A stretch of DNA of 64,000 nucleotides from Pediococcus acidilactici (GTDB lineage Bacteria; Bacillota; Bacilli; Lactobacillales; Lactobacillaceae): contig CP103908.1 of the NCBI GenBank assembly GCA_024970065.1, forward strand, positions 992,001-1,056,000, read 5' to 3'. A model generated the notes under the pieces. The model searched no databases. It was given only the letters and a program-made list of their open reading frames with translations, and had not been told where the DNA came from. Positions 25,455 to 33,553 of the stretch are shown in pieces. Position 1 is the first letter of the stretch, and every line of letters begins with the position of its first letter. Both the position numbers and the translations under genes were made by a program.

Positions 25455-25504
25455 TTAACTCACGCTCCCTTTGCTTGATTTTATTTTGATTGATGATATC
25501 ATAA

Positions 25505-25590
25505 TAGAAAAGGCAAGGGGTGCCTCCCTTGCCACGCCGATGGGTTTTAATGTGCGAGCTAATTACTTAATGTGATTAGCTTTTTTTATT
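25505..25590 (+). ncRNA. Candidate antisense RNA (antitoxin-like), convergent with the small-peptide mRNA
   Basis: Candidate promoter TTGATT (25475-25480) and TATCAT (25497-25502), 16 bases apart. The predicted RNA would begin with the stem-loop GGCAAGGG-GTGCCT-CCCTTGCC (25512-25533). It ends in an intrinsic terminator, AGCTAAT (25557-25563) with ATTAGCT (25575-25581) and T7. Its 5' AGGGGTGCC (25516-25524) is repeated at 25715-25723, inside the 5' leader of the convergent minus-strand mRNA, so the two RNAs could pair there as well as at their overlapping 3' ends. Transcription itself is inferred. Confidence 0.45.
25506..25533 (-). terminator. Intrinsic terminator of the minus-strand small-peptide mRNA
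   Basis: On the minus strand GGCAAGGG and CCCTTGCC enclose AGGCAC and are followed by TTTTCTATT. The same stem forms the 5' hairpin of the plus-strand RNA. Confidence 0.65.
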
Positions 25591-25658
25591 ATCTCGTAAG
25601 CTTTAGCCAGAAGCAAAATGCCCCGGCATACCACGTAGAAAGCAAGCGCCCACGCCAT
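25563..25658 (-). CDS. Candidate 31-residue hydrophobic type I toxin peptide
   Basis: ATG at 25658 lies seven bases after AAAGGG and runs to TAA at 25565-25563. It has a hydrophobic helix (AWALAFYVVCRGILLLAKAY, residues 2-21) and a charged Lys-rich C terminus (EIIKKANHIK). Size, single helix and basic tail resemble type I toxins such as the Fst and TxpA/BsrG groups, but I see no clear match to the Fst consensus. The start lies inside, and in a different frame from, a 26-codon upstream ORF with a much stronger RBS, so translation may be coupled as in mok/hok. The 3' end overlaps the terminator of the convergent RNA. Confidence 0.45.
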   Translation of the reverse strand: MAWALAFYVVCRGILLLAKAYEIIKKANHIK

Positions 25659-25683
25659 TAACAATCCCTTTCAAGTTATTCAT
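25603..25683 (-). CDS. 26-residue leader ORF overlapping the toxin-like ORF
   Basis: ATG at 25683 follows GGAGGTG by six bases, the best RBS of the locus. The product begins MNNLKGIVNGVGACFLRGMP and stops at 25605-25603. It overlaps the 31-codon hydrophobic ORF out of frame by 56 bases. It may be a leader that opens the downstream RBS, or itself the product; neither peptide has a recognised homologue from memory. Confidence 0.4.
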   Translation of the reverse strand: MNNLKGIVNGVGACFLRGMPGHFASG

Positions 25684-25714
25684 ATCTGACACCTCCACGC
25701 CTCTGGATTTTTTG

Positions 25715-25796
25715 AGGGGTGCCATATAAAAACTCAAACGGCGGTAATTTTTCGGGGGTTGCAGATCCCCTACTTAATTACGTATCCGATTATATC
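25715..25796 (-). promoter_or_regulatory. Promoter and structured 5' leader of the toxin-like mRNA
   Basis: On the minus strand an extended -10 element TGATATAAT (25797-25789) directs transcription; the -35 region is weak. The leader contains GGGGATCTGCAACCCC (25769-25754), able to form a hairpin, and GGCACCCCT (25723-25715), complementary to the 5' end of the convergent RNA. Confidence 0.5.
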
Positions 25797-25856
25797 ATTT
25801 TGTTCCGGCTGATCACATTCCCTTCTGCTTTTTAAATCTTCCCAGCTTTATTAAAT

Positions 25857-25902
25857 AAAAAAGAGCGCGAAACAAACTAACTTTTGTCTCACTCTCACTG
25901 AA
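25857..25902 (-). terminator. Intrinsic terminator after folP
   Basis: On the minus strand AGAGTGAGACAAA pairs imperfectly with TTTGTTTCGCGCTCT across AGTTAG and is followed by TTTTTTATT. Confidence 0.7.
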
Positions 25903-25953
25903 ATAGCTTTTTAAGATTTTTATCCAATTACTCATCATTTAGTGTGATTAAAG

Positions 25954-27084
25954 CTAACTACCAAACCAATACCCATTTTGGATGACGTCCAACATTTTAG
26001 CTAGTTGAACCGTTTCGGCAATGTCGTGGACTCGCAGAATCCGGCCGCCATGCAGATACATATATGCCTCAGCCACCAGCGTTACCGGGAGCCGATCTTC
26101 TTTTGGTAACCCGAACAATTTAGCCCCAAACCCTTTTCTCGAAATGGCAATCATCATGGGCCGGTTTAGGTAATTAAACTGGTCGATGTTTTTCATCATT
26201 GCGTAGTCTTGGTAACCATCCGCTTTTTTCGCGTAACCAATCCCCTGATCTAACGCAATTCGATTAATATTAATTCCGTTTTGAACTAGCGTAGCAATAT
26301 TTTCTTCAAAGAACGCCTTCATTTCTGCCGTAAGGTTATCGTAATCTTTATTACGCGCGCTGTGCATCGTTAGCAGTCCAACATTAGAATTACGCAGCAG
26401 TTCCAGCTTTCGGTGATCATCGGTAAAGGCGTTGACGTCGTTAATGATGTCGACATAATCGATCACCCGTTCCATTACCGCGTATTTGTAAGTATCAATT
26501 GCCACCGCCACTTGATTAAAGTTCTTTTGAATTAGGTCAAGTACCTGGGTAACTCGTTTGAGCTCTTCTTCCGGGGTGATTTCTACAAAGCCTGGCCGAG
26601 TAGTTTGACCACCGACTTCGATAACGTCTACTCCGGCGTTAACCATTTCAGTGACCCGTTTTAAGATTGCAGTTTTGCTTTGGTACCAGCCGCCGTCATA
26701 AAAAGAATCGGGAGTGACGTTTAAAATCCCATAAATTACGGGACGTTCAGTAAGGTTAAATTCAAAACGACCAGCTTGCCAAAGTACCCGATATTTTTGA
26801 TTTAGTTCGTCGATTTGTCGATCTAAACTCGGGTCATTAAAAATTTCCGTCAACTTTTTCTTAAAAAGGGCTAAGTTAACCCGTGGTAAAAGCAGGTCTA
26901 CTTTCAGCCCCTCCACTGTATGAATTAAGTCCATCTGGTCTAATAGTTTGGCTAACAACCTTAACTTCGTAGTGTCATCAGCAATTACCTTTAACGCTAA
27001 ATTACGCTGCCGGTTAAGTAGGTCATCCCATATTTTATTTTCCAATTGACTGCTAAATTGCAAATGCCGTTCGTAGATTTCCAT
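25954..27084 (-). CDS. folP: Dihydropteroate synthase
   Basis: At 376 residues it is longer than the usual 270-280 because of a 110-residue N-terminal extension, which is common in lactobacillar DHPS. The pterin-binding TIM barrel starts near residue 118 with YGILNVTPDSFYDGG and continues with GVDVIEVGGQTTRPGF, VAIDTYKYAVMERV, IINDVNAF, and the C-terminal RKGFGAK/RVHDI. It condenses p-aminobenzoate with the pterin diphosphate. Last gene of the six-gene folate cluster. In this family the loop lysine and Arg/His near the end bind the pterin and phosphate. Confidence 0.93.
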   Translation of the reverse strand: MEIYERHLQFSSQLENKIWDDLLNRQRNLALKVIADDTTKLRLLAKLLDQMDLIHTVEGLKVDLLLPRVNLALFKKKLTEIFNDPSLDRQIDELNQKYRVLWQAGRFEFNLTERPVIYGILNVTPDSFYDGGWYQSKTAILKRVTEMVNAGVDVIEVGGQTTRPGFVEITPEEELKRVTQVLDLIQKNFNQVAVAIDTYKYAVMERVIDYVDIINDVNAFTDDHRKLELLRNSNVGLLTMHSARNKDYDNLTAEMKAFFEENIATLVQNGININRIALDQGIGYAKKADGYQDYAMMKNIDQFNYLNRPMMIAISRKGFGAKLFGLPKEDRLPVTLVAEAYMYLHGGRILRVHDIAETVQLAKMLDVIQNGYWFGS

Positions 27085-27096
27085 GACTGATTTCCT

Positions 27097-27693
27097 TTAT
27101 ATAAAGTAGCTGTTCAATAAATTCTGAACCGCCTTTGCCCGGTGCAGTAGCGGTATTTTTTCGTCGTTAGGCAGTTCCGCTAGCGTAGCGTTTTTTCCCG
27201 GAACTTCCAATATCAAATCAAAACTTTTCCCATTGTTTCCGCGGGGCTCGGCACTAATTTGCCCAACAAATTTCCCGGTTGCCTTAAGGACGTGAGGTTG
27301 GTTTACCGCCACCAAAGTAGACTGCATGGTTACTGCCCTACTTTGATTGGCAACCATCTTTAAAATTTGTTGGTTTAACGCCGAATCCGTAGTTTGGTCC
27401 ATGTGTAAATCTCGCGAAGTAGTGATTCCTAAACTTTGGGGGCACGCTTCTAACATCATCCCAGTATCGTCAGCCACGATCCACTTTCCCGGAAGTTTTT
27501 GAGCAATCCAGTTGGCCTTGGTAAGTGCATTTTCATAATAACTTGTGGTGCCTTCCGCCGGAAAGTCAACTCGCCCTATCAGAGACTGGTAAGAAATTGC
27601 CTGCTGCCCAAACCATTCAAAAATCTGAATCAGTTCCCTAGTTTTATTTTTATTATTGGAAGCAATTATGAAGTTAGTTGGCATTGGAAACAT
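27097..27693 (-). CDS. RdgB/HAM1-type XTP/dITP pyrophosphatase-like protein in the folate cluster
   Basis: The 198-residue protein begins TNFIIASNNKNKTRELIQIF (Ham1 signature SxNxxKxxE) and contains YYENALTKANWIAQ, WIVADDTGMMLEA (catalytic Asp pair) and GNNGKSFDLILEV. The ATG at 27693 follows GGAGG by six bases; the frame overlaps the folC stop by 20 bases. House-cleaning members hydrolyse ITP/XTP. In lactobacillar folate clusters this position may instead supply dihydroneopterin triphosphate pyrophosphatase activity, removing pyrophosphate after FolE; that role is a hypothesis. Confidence 0.88.
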   Translation of the reverse strand: MFPMPTNFIIASNNKNKTRELIQIFEWFGQQAISYQSLIGRVDFPAEGTTSYYENALTKANWIAQKLPGKWIVADDTGMMLEACPQSLGITTSRDLHMDQTTDSALNQQILKMVANQSRAVTMQSTLVAVNQPHVLKATGKFVGQISAEPRGNNGKSFDLILEVPGKNATLAELPNDEKIPLLHRAKAVQNLLNSYFI

Positions 27694-28978
27694 TCGGTAC
27701 CTCCAGATCCTTGATCAAATAAAACGAACCGGTAACTACAATGGTCGTATCTGCATCAGCTAATGTCAAAGCCTGTTGCAAAGCGGTATGTAGGTTCCGA
27801 TAACTACCCCCGACTTTATTGCCTAACATGCTCTGAATCGTTGTCGGACGTAGTGCTCGGGATGGATTGTCTGGTTGAACCGCAAAAATCCGATCGGCCG
27901 TTTTAGCATACAAGTGCAACATTCCTGAGTAATCTTTGTCTTTTAAGAACCCTAAAATAAAAAATAATTTGTGATTGGCGTTCAAATTGGATAATCCCTT
28001 AATCAGGGCTTGAGTGCCGTCCACGTTATGAGCCCCGTCTAAAATAACCAACGGATTCCGTTGCAAAACTTGAAATCTACCCGGAATCTGAATTTGCTGC
28101 ATCATTTCTATTAGTGGTTGCCAATCGTTAATTACTTGCTGATTAAACAGCCATTCGTAAACCGTTACCACGGTCGTTAAATTATCAATCTGGTAATCGC
28201 CCAGCAATTTAAACGCCGTTTCTGCAATGGTAGTGGTCTTGGTATGAATATTGACTTTGAAACCAGTTACCGCACGGTTAATCACTTGAATTGTTCCCGG
28301 AGCTGCTTGGGTTACTGAGGTAGCACGTTTTTGGGCTGCCACTTTCTCAAGGGTTACGCGTACCTGCTGGGTTTGTTTGGGAGCGATAAAGACTGGCGCA
28401 CCTTTTTTGATAATTCCCGCCTTATTTTGCGCAATTTGTTCTAGGGTATCACCTAAAATTTGTACGTGGTCGTAATCAATGTGGGTGAAAACGACCGCTG
28501 CGGGATGTTCAATAATGTTGGTTGCGTCATTTGCACCGCCGAGTCCTGCTTCGATAATTGCCCACTCCACACCATTTTCAGCAAAATATTCCAACATAAT
28601 CAACGTAAACCATTCAAAGATTGAAATACTTGCCGGTGTGATAGTTTGGGGAAGTTTTTGCGTGATTTTTTTGTATAAAGCCACAAAAGCTTCTTTTTCA
28701 ATCATCGAGCCGTTAATTTGAATTTGTTCGCGTTGGTCAATCATTGCCGGGCTTGAAAAATGACCCACGCGGTAGCCCGCGTTTTCGAGGCTTTTTGCAA
28801 GCATGGCGCCTGTAGACCCCTTCCCATTGGTCCCCGCTAAGTGGATGATTCGATAATTTAAGTCGGGATGTCCTAGGGCTGCGAGGACTGTTTTTAGCAA
28901 CGGGACGCGCTCTTGGTAACTAACCAGCATATTATGATTTAGCTTTTGAATTAAGTCTTCATAAGTCATTTTAGGCAT
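27674..28978 (-). CDS. folC: Bifunctional folylpolyglutamate synthase / dihydrofolate synthase
   Basis: The preferred start is MPKMTYEDLIQKLN (28978), overlapping the end of folE by eight bases; a further upstream frame extends to 29026 inside folE. The Mur-ligase-like fold shows the P-loop LAGTNGKGSTGAMLA, the FSSPAMIDQREQIQING block, EAGLGGANDATN, HIDYDHVQILGDTLEQIA and the C-terminal VILDGAHNVDGTQAL. It adds glutamate to dihydropteroate and to folates. Operonic with rdgB, folP, folE. Confidence 0.93.
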   Translation of the reverse strand: MPKMTYEDLIQKLNHNMLVSYQERVPLLKTVLAALGHPDLNYRIIHLAGTNGKGSTGAMLAKSLENAGYRVGHFSSPAMIDQREQIQINGSMIEKEAFVALYKKITQKLPQTITPASISIFEWFTLIMLEYFAENGVEWAIIEAGLGGANDATNIIEHPAAVVFTHIDYDHVQILGDTLEQIAQNKAGIIKKGAPVFIAPKQTQQVRVTLEKVAAQKRATSVTQAAPGTIQVINRAVTGFKVNIHTKTTTIAETAFKLLGDYQIDNLTTVVTVYEWLFNQQVINDWQPLIEMMQQIQIPGRFQVLQRNPLVILDGAHNVDGTQALIKGLSNLNANHKLFFILGFLKDKDYSGMLHLYAKTADRIFAVQPDNPSRALRPTTIQSMLGNKVGGSYRNLHTALQQALTLADADTTIVVTGSFYLIKDLEVPNVSNAN

Positions 28979-29552
28979 TTTGTTGTCCGACCTGTTGGAA
29001 AAAGTTAGCCCGTAAGGCTTGGTCATTTTTAAATACCCCGGTCATTTTTGAAGTATAGGTAAACAAGTTTGATTGGTTAATGCCACGCATTTCCATACAT
29101 AAATGCCGTGCTGACACGGTGACTGCGACCCCTTGAGGATCTAAAATCTTAGTTAATTCGCTGCTGATTTGGGTAGTTACTTTTTCTTGCATGCCGGGCC
29201 GTTTAACAACAAAGTCAACTAACCGGGGGATTTTGCTAATGCCAATGACCTTACCATCCTTAGGGACGTAAGCGACGTCGACGTTACCAAAAAACGGTAA
29301 CAGATGGTGCTCACATACCGAATAAAACGGAATCTTTTGAACTAAAACCATTTCGGGCTCTTCGTCTACGTGGAAGATCTTATAATCGGTAAAATCGGTC
29401 GCCTGGTGGTTTAGCCCCGCAAAAAGCTCTGCATAAGCTTTTGCCACTCTTTTAGGCGTTTCCACCAAGCCTTCTCGTTGGGGGTCTTCTCCAATCCCTT
29501 CTAATAAATCACTAACTGCTTTTTCAATTTTGGGTAGGTTCAATATCTTCAC
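28971..29552 (-). CDS. folE: GTP cyclohydrolase I
   Basis: The 193-residue protein contains EGLVETPKRVAKAYAELF, the zinc and active-site block VQKIPFYSVCEHHLLPFFGNVDVAYVP (Cys, His, His), GISKIPRLVDFV, and CMEMRGINQ, all full for type IA. It opens GTP to dihydroneopterin triphosphate, the first step of folate synthesis. The start is given as GTG 29552, overlapping folK by 29 bases; TTG at 29543 (MNLPKIEKAV) is an alternative with AGGA about ten bases upstream. Confidence 0.94.
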   Translation of the reverse strand: MKILNLPKIEKAVSDLLEGIGEDPQREGLVETPKRVAKAYAELFAGLNHQATDFTDYKIFHVDEEPEMVLVQKIPFYSVCEHHLLPFFGNVDVAYVPKDGKVIGISKIPRLVDFVVKRPGMQEKVTTQISSELTKILDPQGVAVTVSARHLCMEMRGINQSNLFTYTSKMTGVFKNDQALRANFFQQVGQQNA

Positions 29553-30033
29553 TTCCTGAATTATATATTCTGACCATATTATTGTCCGGCGTTACGTCAA
29601 GCAAAGCTTGGATTGTCCGGTGAAGTTCCGGGTCATCCTGACTGACTTCTAACATTGGAATTAAAACAAATCGCCGGTTAGGGATTTCCGGGTGGGGAAT
29701 CGTCAATTCTGGAGAGGATATATGGTCGTTATTGAAAAATAAAATATCTAAGTCGATCGTCCTCGGTCCCCAGTGGATAATCCTTTTACGCTTTAAAGCC
29801 TTTTCAATGGCGTGTAAATCATTTAGTAGTTCGACAGCACTCTTAGGGGTCTTGATCCGGATTGCCATGTTAAGAAAGTCATCTTGTTTGACACCACCCA
29901 CTGGTTCAGTTTCATAAATATGGGAAAGTCGGCTAACCTGGGCTACTTGTTTTAACTTCTCAATTGCTAACCTTAAATTGTTTTCACGATCCCCTAAGTT
30001 GCTGCCAATACTTAAATAAGCAGTATTAACCAT
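29524..30033 (-). CDS. folK: HPPK, 2-amino-4-hydroxy-6-hydroxymethyldihydropteridine pyrophosphokinase
   Basis: The preferred start is MVNTAYLSIGSNLGDRENNL (30033), overlapping the folB stop; four more codons extend to 30045. Family blocks are YETEPVGGVKQDDFLNMAI and the Mg-binding WGPRTIDLDILFF (usual RWGPRxxDxDxL), then LTIPHPEIPNRRFVLIPM. It transfers pyrophosphate from ATP to the pterin alcohol. Second gene of the folate cluster. Confidence 0.94.
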   Translation of the reverse strand: MVNTAYLSIGSNLGDRENNLRLAIEKLKQVAQVSRLSHIYETEPVGGVKQDDFLNMAIRIKTPKSAVELLNDLHAIEKALKRKRIIHWGPRTIDLDILFFNNDHISSPELTIPHPEIPNRRFVLIPMLEVSQDDPELHRTIQALLDVTPDNNMVRIYNSGSEDIEPTQN

Positions 30034-30394
30034 TTTGCTGACCACTCACTTCTATTTCTACGTTATCAAAATGCCCGTTAATGGGAACACTATATTTTCT
30101 AATTTTCAACCGCACGGCCTGAAGACTGGGGTACTCACGTAAAATCAATCTTAATAGATGATTAGCCACACTTTCAATCAGGTCGTAGTTATGCGTTGAA
30201 ACAAATTCTTCAATCGTTTTATAAACCGCCGAATAGCTAACCGTTTCGGTTAAATCGTCGTGTTTAACCCGTTCTTCAATTGGATAAGTTAGCTCGGCAT
30301 CAATCTCGATTTTTTGTCCTAGCTTCTTTTCTTCCGGTAAAACACCGTTGTAAGTATAAAACTGCATGTTGTTAATTCTAATCTTCCCCAACAA
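30026..30394 (-). CDS. folB: Dihydroneopterin aldolase
   Basis: The 122-residue protein begins KIRINNMQFYTYNGVLPEEKKLGQ (family YxxHGVxxxExxxGQ with Asn in place of His at the usual HG position), then SYSAVYKTIEEFV, NYDLIESVANHL and VRLKIRKYSVPINGHFDNVEIEV (catalytic Lys). It cleaves dihydroneopterin to hydroxymethyldihydropterin and glycolaldehyde. The start is one of two consecutive TTG codons (30394 or 30391). First gene of the cluster. The NG for HG substitution is frequent in lactobacilli. Confidence 0.9.
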   Translation of the reverse strand: MLGKIRINNMQFYTYNGVLPEEKKLGQKIEIDAELTYPIEERVKHDDLTETVSYSAVYKTIEEFVSTHNYDLIESVANHLLRLILREYPSLQAVRLKIRKYSVPINGHFDNVEIEVSGQQNG

Positions 30395-30823
30395 AACTCA
30401 CATCCAATCTTCGTTAATAGCTATAATGATACCATTAAAAATAGGCCCTAAAAACTATGTTGCCTTCTGGGGATGCTGTGGCTAAAAATTTAAGTTAATG
30501 ATTTTCTCCTTATCAAGGGACCAGCATATACGTTTTATTAGTTAACGCTCTAAAGAAAGTGGCAGATGAAGATGTTAGTTCAATAAATCATTTAAAATAC
30601 CTACTAAAAACCTTTTTAGCGGTAGCTTATATAAGCAAATTTTAATTAATCGGGCATATTCCAACCGTATAAATTAAAAAAGTATCCGCAAAATTAGATT
30701 TTAGTTCACGAAAGATTAAAATTTAATTACATACATTCTATTGACTTTTTTTTCTGCTACAATTATACTCATATTTAATTTATTTTTATTCATAAAAGGA
30801 AAAGTTAGGAGAAGATATTCAAT
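30395..30823. other. Divergent promoter region between folB and the permease
   Basis: No gene was seen. For folB, TATAAT-like elements occur near 30420 (TATAGCTATTA on the minus strand). For the permease, TTGACT (30743-30748) with TACAAT (30766-30771) 17 bases apart forms a good promoter. The minus strand near 30450-30480 (AGCATCCCCAGAAGGCAACA) is GC-richer but shows no THF riboswitch. Confidence 0.45.
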
Positions 30824-32326
30824 ATGGGTGAACAAAAGAAAAAACTATCGCTCGGCGCTTTAGTTTTAATGATATTTACCACTATCTTTGGATTTGGTAA
30901 TACCCCCACTGCTTTCCAGCAAATGGGATACGGAGCAATTTTTTGGTACATTTTAGGTGCAATTTTATTCTTTATTCCCGCTGGCTTAATGTTTGCGGAA
31001 TACGGGGCTACGTTTAAGGAAGCTAAGGGGGGCCTTTACTCTTGGTTGGAACAATCAATTGGTGAAAAATGGGCCTTCATCGCCACGTTTATGTGGTTAG
31101 CTTCTTGGATTATTTGGATGGTAATGATTGCGCAAAAGATTTGGATCACCTTGGCAACCATTATCTCAGGTCATGATACTACTGGCAGCTGGTCACTATT
31201 TGGGATGAATTCGACCATGACAATTGGGTTGCTTGCCATTCTATGGGTAGTGTTTGTAACTTGGGCTGCTTCTCGGGGAATTAATACCTTAGCAAAGGTT
31301 TCCTCATTAGGTGGTTTAGCCGTAATGGCAATGAACGTAATCTTACTATTAGCTAGTGTGTTCATTTTAATCGCTAACCACGGTCACTTGGCGCAACCAA
31401 TTAACCACTTGAGTGATTTTGCAACATCGCCAAGCGTTCAATTCCAGAACCCCATCGCGATGATTTCCTTCGTAATTTACGCGATCTTTGCTTACGGTGG
31501 TTTGGAATCTATGGGTGGAATTACTGATAGTTTGGATAAGCCTGAAAAAACCTTCCCTAAGGGCGTTATGATTGGTGGAATCGTTATTGCGGTTGGCTAC
31601 TCATTTGCAATCTTCCTCTGGGGTGTTTCAGCAAACTGGCATACCGTAATTTTGGAACAAAAAGCTAACTTAGGTAACATTACATACGTAATGATGCAGA
31701 ACTTAGGTTTAGAATTAGGTAAGGCAATGGGCTTGAGTAGCTCGGGTGCAGTTGCCTTAGGAACGGCGTTCTCAAGATTCTCTGGTTTAGGTATGTTGTT
31801 AGCTTACGTTGGTTCGTTCTTCGTTTTAAGCTACTCTCCATTAAAATCATTTATCTTAGGTTCACCTAAAGAATTGTGGCCAAAGAAAATGACTGAACTA
31901 AATAAAAACGGAATGCCTGCTAACTCAATGTGGTTACAAGCAATCGTGGTTAGTGTATTTATCGCAGGAATTTCTATTCTAGCTTCCATTACCCATAAAG
32001 AAGCAACCTTCTTCTACAATGTGTTGACTTCAATGAGTAACGTTTCTACTACTTTGCCATACATTTTCTTAGTAGGAGCATTCCCATTCTTCAAGGCTAA
32101 AAAAGACCTTGACCGGCCGTTTGAAGTTTACCGTAGTCGGCCTTGGATGTTAACCATCGTCACGGTCGTACTGATTACCGTCGGCGTCGGAATTGTCTTT
32201 ACCGCAATTTCACCATTCATTTCCGGAGACTTGTTTACCGGATTATGGACGGTGGCTGGACCACTATTCTTCGGTCTAATTGCTTGGGCATTCTTGGTTA
32301 GACGTGAAAAGAATAAGAACATTTAA
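30824..32326 (+). CDS. APC-superfamily amino-acid permease (glutamate/GABA antiporter-like, YjeM type)
   Basis: The 500-residue protein has 12 hydrophobic segments. It begins KLSLGALVLMIFTTIFGFGNTPTAFQQMGYGAIFWY and has FAEYGATFKEAKGGLYSWLEQSIGEKWAFI and FAYGGLESMGGITDSLDKPEKTFPKG, the TM1/TM6 and loop features of the GadC/YjeM branch of APC transporters. Substrate is not determined; no decarboxylase lies next to it. AGGAGA precedes the start, and a consensus-like promoter (TTGACT-17-TACAAT) lies upstream. Confidence 0.88.
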   Translation: MGEQKKKLSLGALVLMIFTTIFGFGNTPTAFQQMGYGAIFWYILGAILFFIPAGLMFAEYGATFKEAKGGLYSWLEQSIGEKWAFIATFMWLASWIIWMVMIAQKIWITLATIISGHDTTGSWSLFGMNSTMTIGLLAILWVVFVTWAASRGINTLAKVSSLGGLAVMAMNVILLLASVFILIANHGHLAQPINHLSDFATSPSVQFQNPIAMISFVIYAIFAYGGLESMGGITDSLDKPEKTFPKGVMIGGIVIAVGYSFAIFLWGVSANWHTVILEQKANLGNITYVMMQNLGLELGKAMGLSSSGAVALGTAFSRFSGLGMLLAYVGSFFVLSYSPLKSFILGSPKELWPKKMTELNKNGMPANSMWLQAIVVSVFIAGISILASITHKEATFFYNVLTSMSNVSTTLPYIFLVGAFPFFKAKKDLDRPFEVYRSRPWMLTIVTVVLITVGVGIVFTAISPFISGDLFTGLWTVAGPLFFGLIAWAFLVRREKNKNI

Positions 32327-32330
32327 TAAA

Positions 32331-32377
32331 TAAAAATCGTAAGTTCAAGCATTTGCTTGAAACTTACGATTTTTTTT
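32331..32377. terminator. Bidirectional terminator between the permease and msrA
   Basis: AAAATCGTAAGTT-CAAGC pairs with GCTTG-AAACTTACGATTTT across ATTT, with A and T runs on both sides. It serves the permease and the convergent msrBA unit. Confidence 0.85.
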
Positions 32378-32388
32378 GTTGACCATTT

Positions 32389-32904
32389 TTATTGCCAGTG
32401 GGTTTGTTTAAATTGACTTCGCCCACCAGCTTCTTCAATTTGGTATCTCCAAGGGTTCTTCTTGTAAAATTGTTGATGTTCTTCTTCTGCTGGATAAAAT
32501 GGCTGTGCATCTTCAATTTTAGTTACGATTGGTTCATCAAACCTACCTGATTCCGCAAGTGCTTTGCGGGAGGCCAACGCAATTTGACGCTGTTCTTCAC
32601 TGTTAACGAAAATTACCGGACGGTAGCTATCTCCCCGATCTTGGAACTGTCCCATGGCATCCGTAGGGTCAGTCTGTTGCCAATAAATTTCCACTAATTG
32701 TCGGTAGGAAATAATTTCTGGATCGAAAGTGATTTGTACTGCTTCCGTATGGCCCGTGGTATGGGATGCTACCTGTTCATACGTAGGGTTTGGTACGTGT
32801 CCGCCAGTATAGCCAGAAACTACGCGCAAAATCCCAGGCTGAGTTTCAAATGGTTCAACCATGCACCAGAAGCAACCGCCCGCAAAAATAGCCGTTGATG
32901 TCAT
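32389..32904 (-). CDS. msrA: Peptide methionine (S)-S-oxide reductase
   Basis: The 171-residue protein has the catalytic motif [12 protein letters not shown] near the N terminus (Cys in GCFW), then [27 protein letters not shown] and the C-terminal YHQ-type region [13 protein letters not shown]. It reduces the S-epimer of methionine sulfoxide in oxidised proteins. It follows msrB by three bases, so both are cotranscribed; expected to serve oxidative-stress repair. Confidence 0.95.
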   Translation of the reverse strand: MTSTAIFAGGCFWCMVEPFETQPGILRVVSGYTGGHVPNPTYEQVASHTTGHTEAVQITFDPEIISYRQLVEIYWQQTDPTDAMGQFQDRGDSYRPVIFVNSEEQRQIALASRKALAESGRFDEPIVTKIEDAQPFYPAEEEHQQFYKKNPWRYQIEEAGGRSQFKQTHWQ

Positions 32905-32907
32905 AAA

Positions 32908-33360
32908 TTACCCTTCTTTATCAAAAATTTTTTTCAAATAACCTAGCTGATGCTGCTCTAACTCATCATACGGGATAAACTTCAGGGCAGCCGAATTGAT
33001 ACAATAGCGCGTCCCACCGGTTTCTGCGGGACCGTCGAGGAATACGTGACCTAAATGCGAATCGGCTTCCTTGCTACGCACTTCCACCCGCTCCATTCCC
33101 CAGGATCGGTCCCGGTGTTCGACAACTAATTGAGGGTCGATTGGTTGACTAAAAGCTGGCCAACCACAGTGGGCGTCATATTTGGTGGTAGAACTAAATA
33201 ACGGTTCTCCACTGACCACGTCGACGTAAATACCCTTTTCATAGAAATTATCGTATTTCCCGCTAAAAGGGCGTTCAGTAGCTGATTCTTGTGTTACTGC
33301 ATATTCTTCAGGGCTAAGTTTTTCCTTTAACTCTGCTTTAGAAAGTTTTTTCTTTGCCAT
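32908..33360 (-). CDS. msrB: Peptide methionine (R)-S-oxide reductase
   Basis: The 150-residue protein has the catalytic [11 protein letters not shown] (Cys120) and the block [14 protein letters not shown] with a potential recycling Cys; the zinc CxxC pairs of some MsrB proteins are absent, as in many Firmicutes. [10 protein letters not shown] is the central family signature. It reduces the R-epimer of methionine sulfoxide. RBS AGGAG lies just upstream. Pairs with msrA. Confidence 0.95.
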   Translation of the reverse strand: MAKKKLSKAELKEKLSPEEYAVTQESATERPFSGKYDNFYEKGIYVDVVSGEPLFSSTTKYDAHCGWPAFSQPIDPQLVVEHRDRSWGMERVEVRSKEADSHLGHVFLDGPAETGGTRYCINSAALKFIPYDELEQHQLGYLKKIFDKEG

Positions 33361-33553
33361 TTGCAGTTCTCCTAACCACTAAAATGAATATAAATACATA
33401 ATTATGAGTAAATTTGCCTAATTAAGCCCCTAAATATACAAATTGAACATTAAGAACAAATTAAACCATCACCCATTGTGGCTACATTATAGACTGAAGC
33501 TTCCAAAAAGCAAATAATTTGGCTTGGCTAGGACGAGGCTAGTCAAATGCGGC

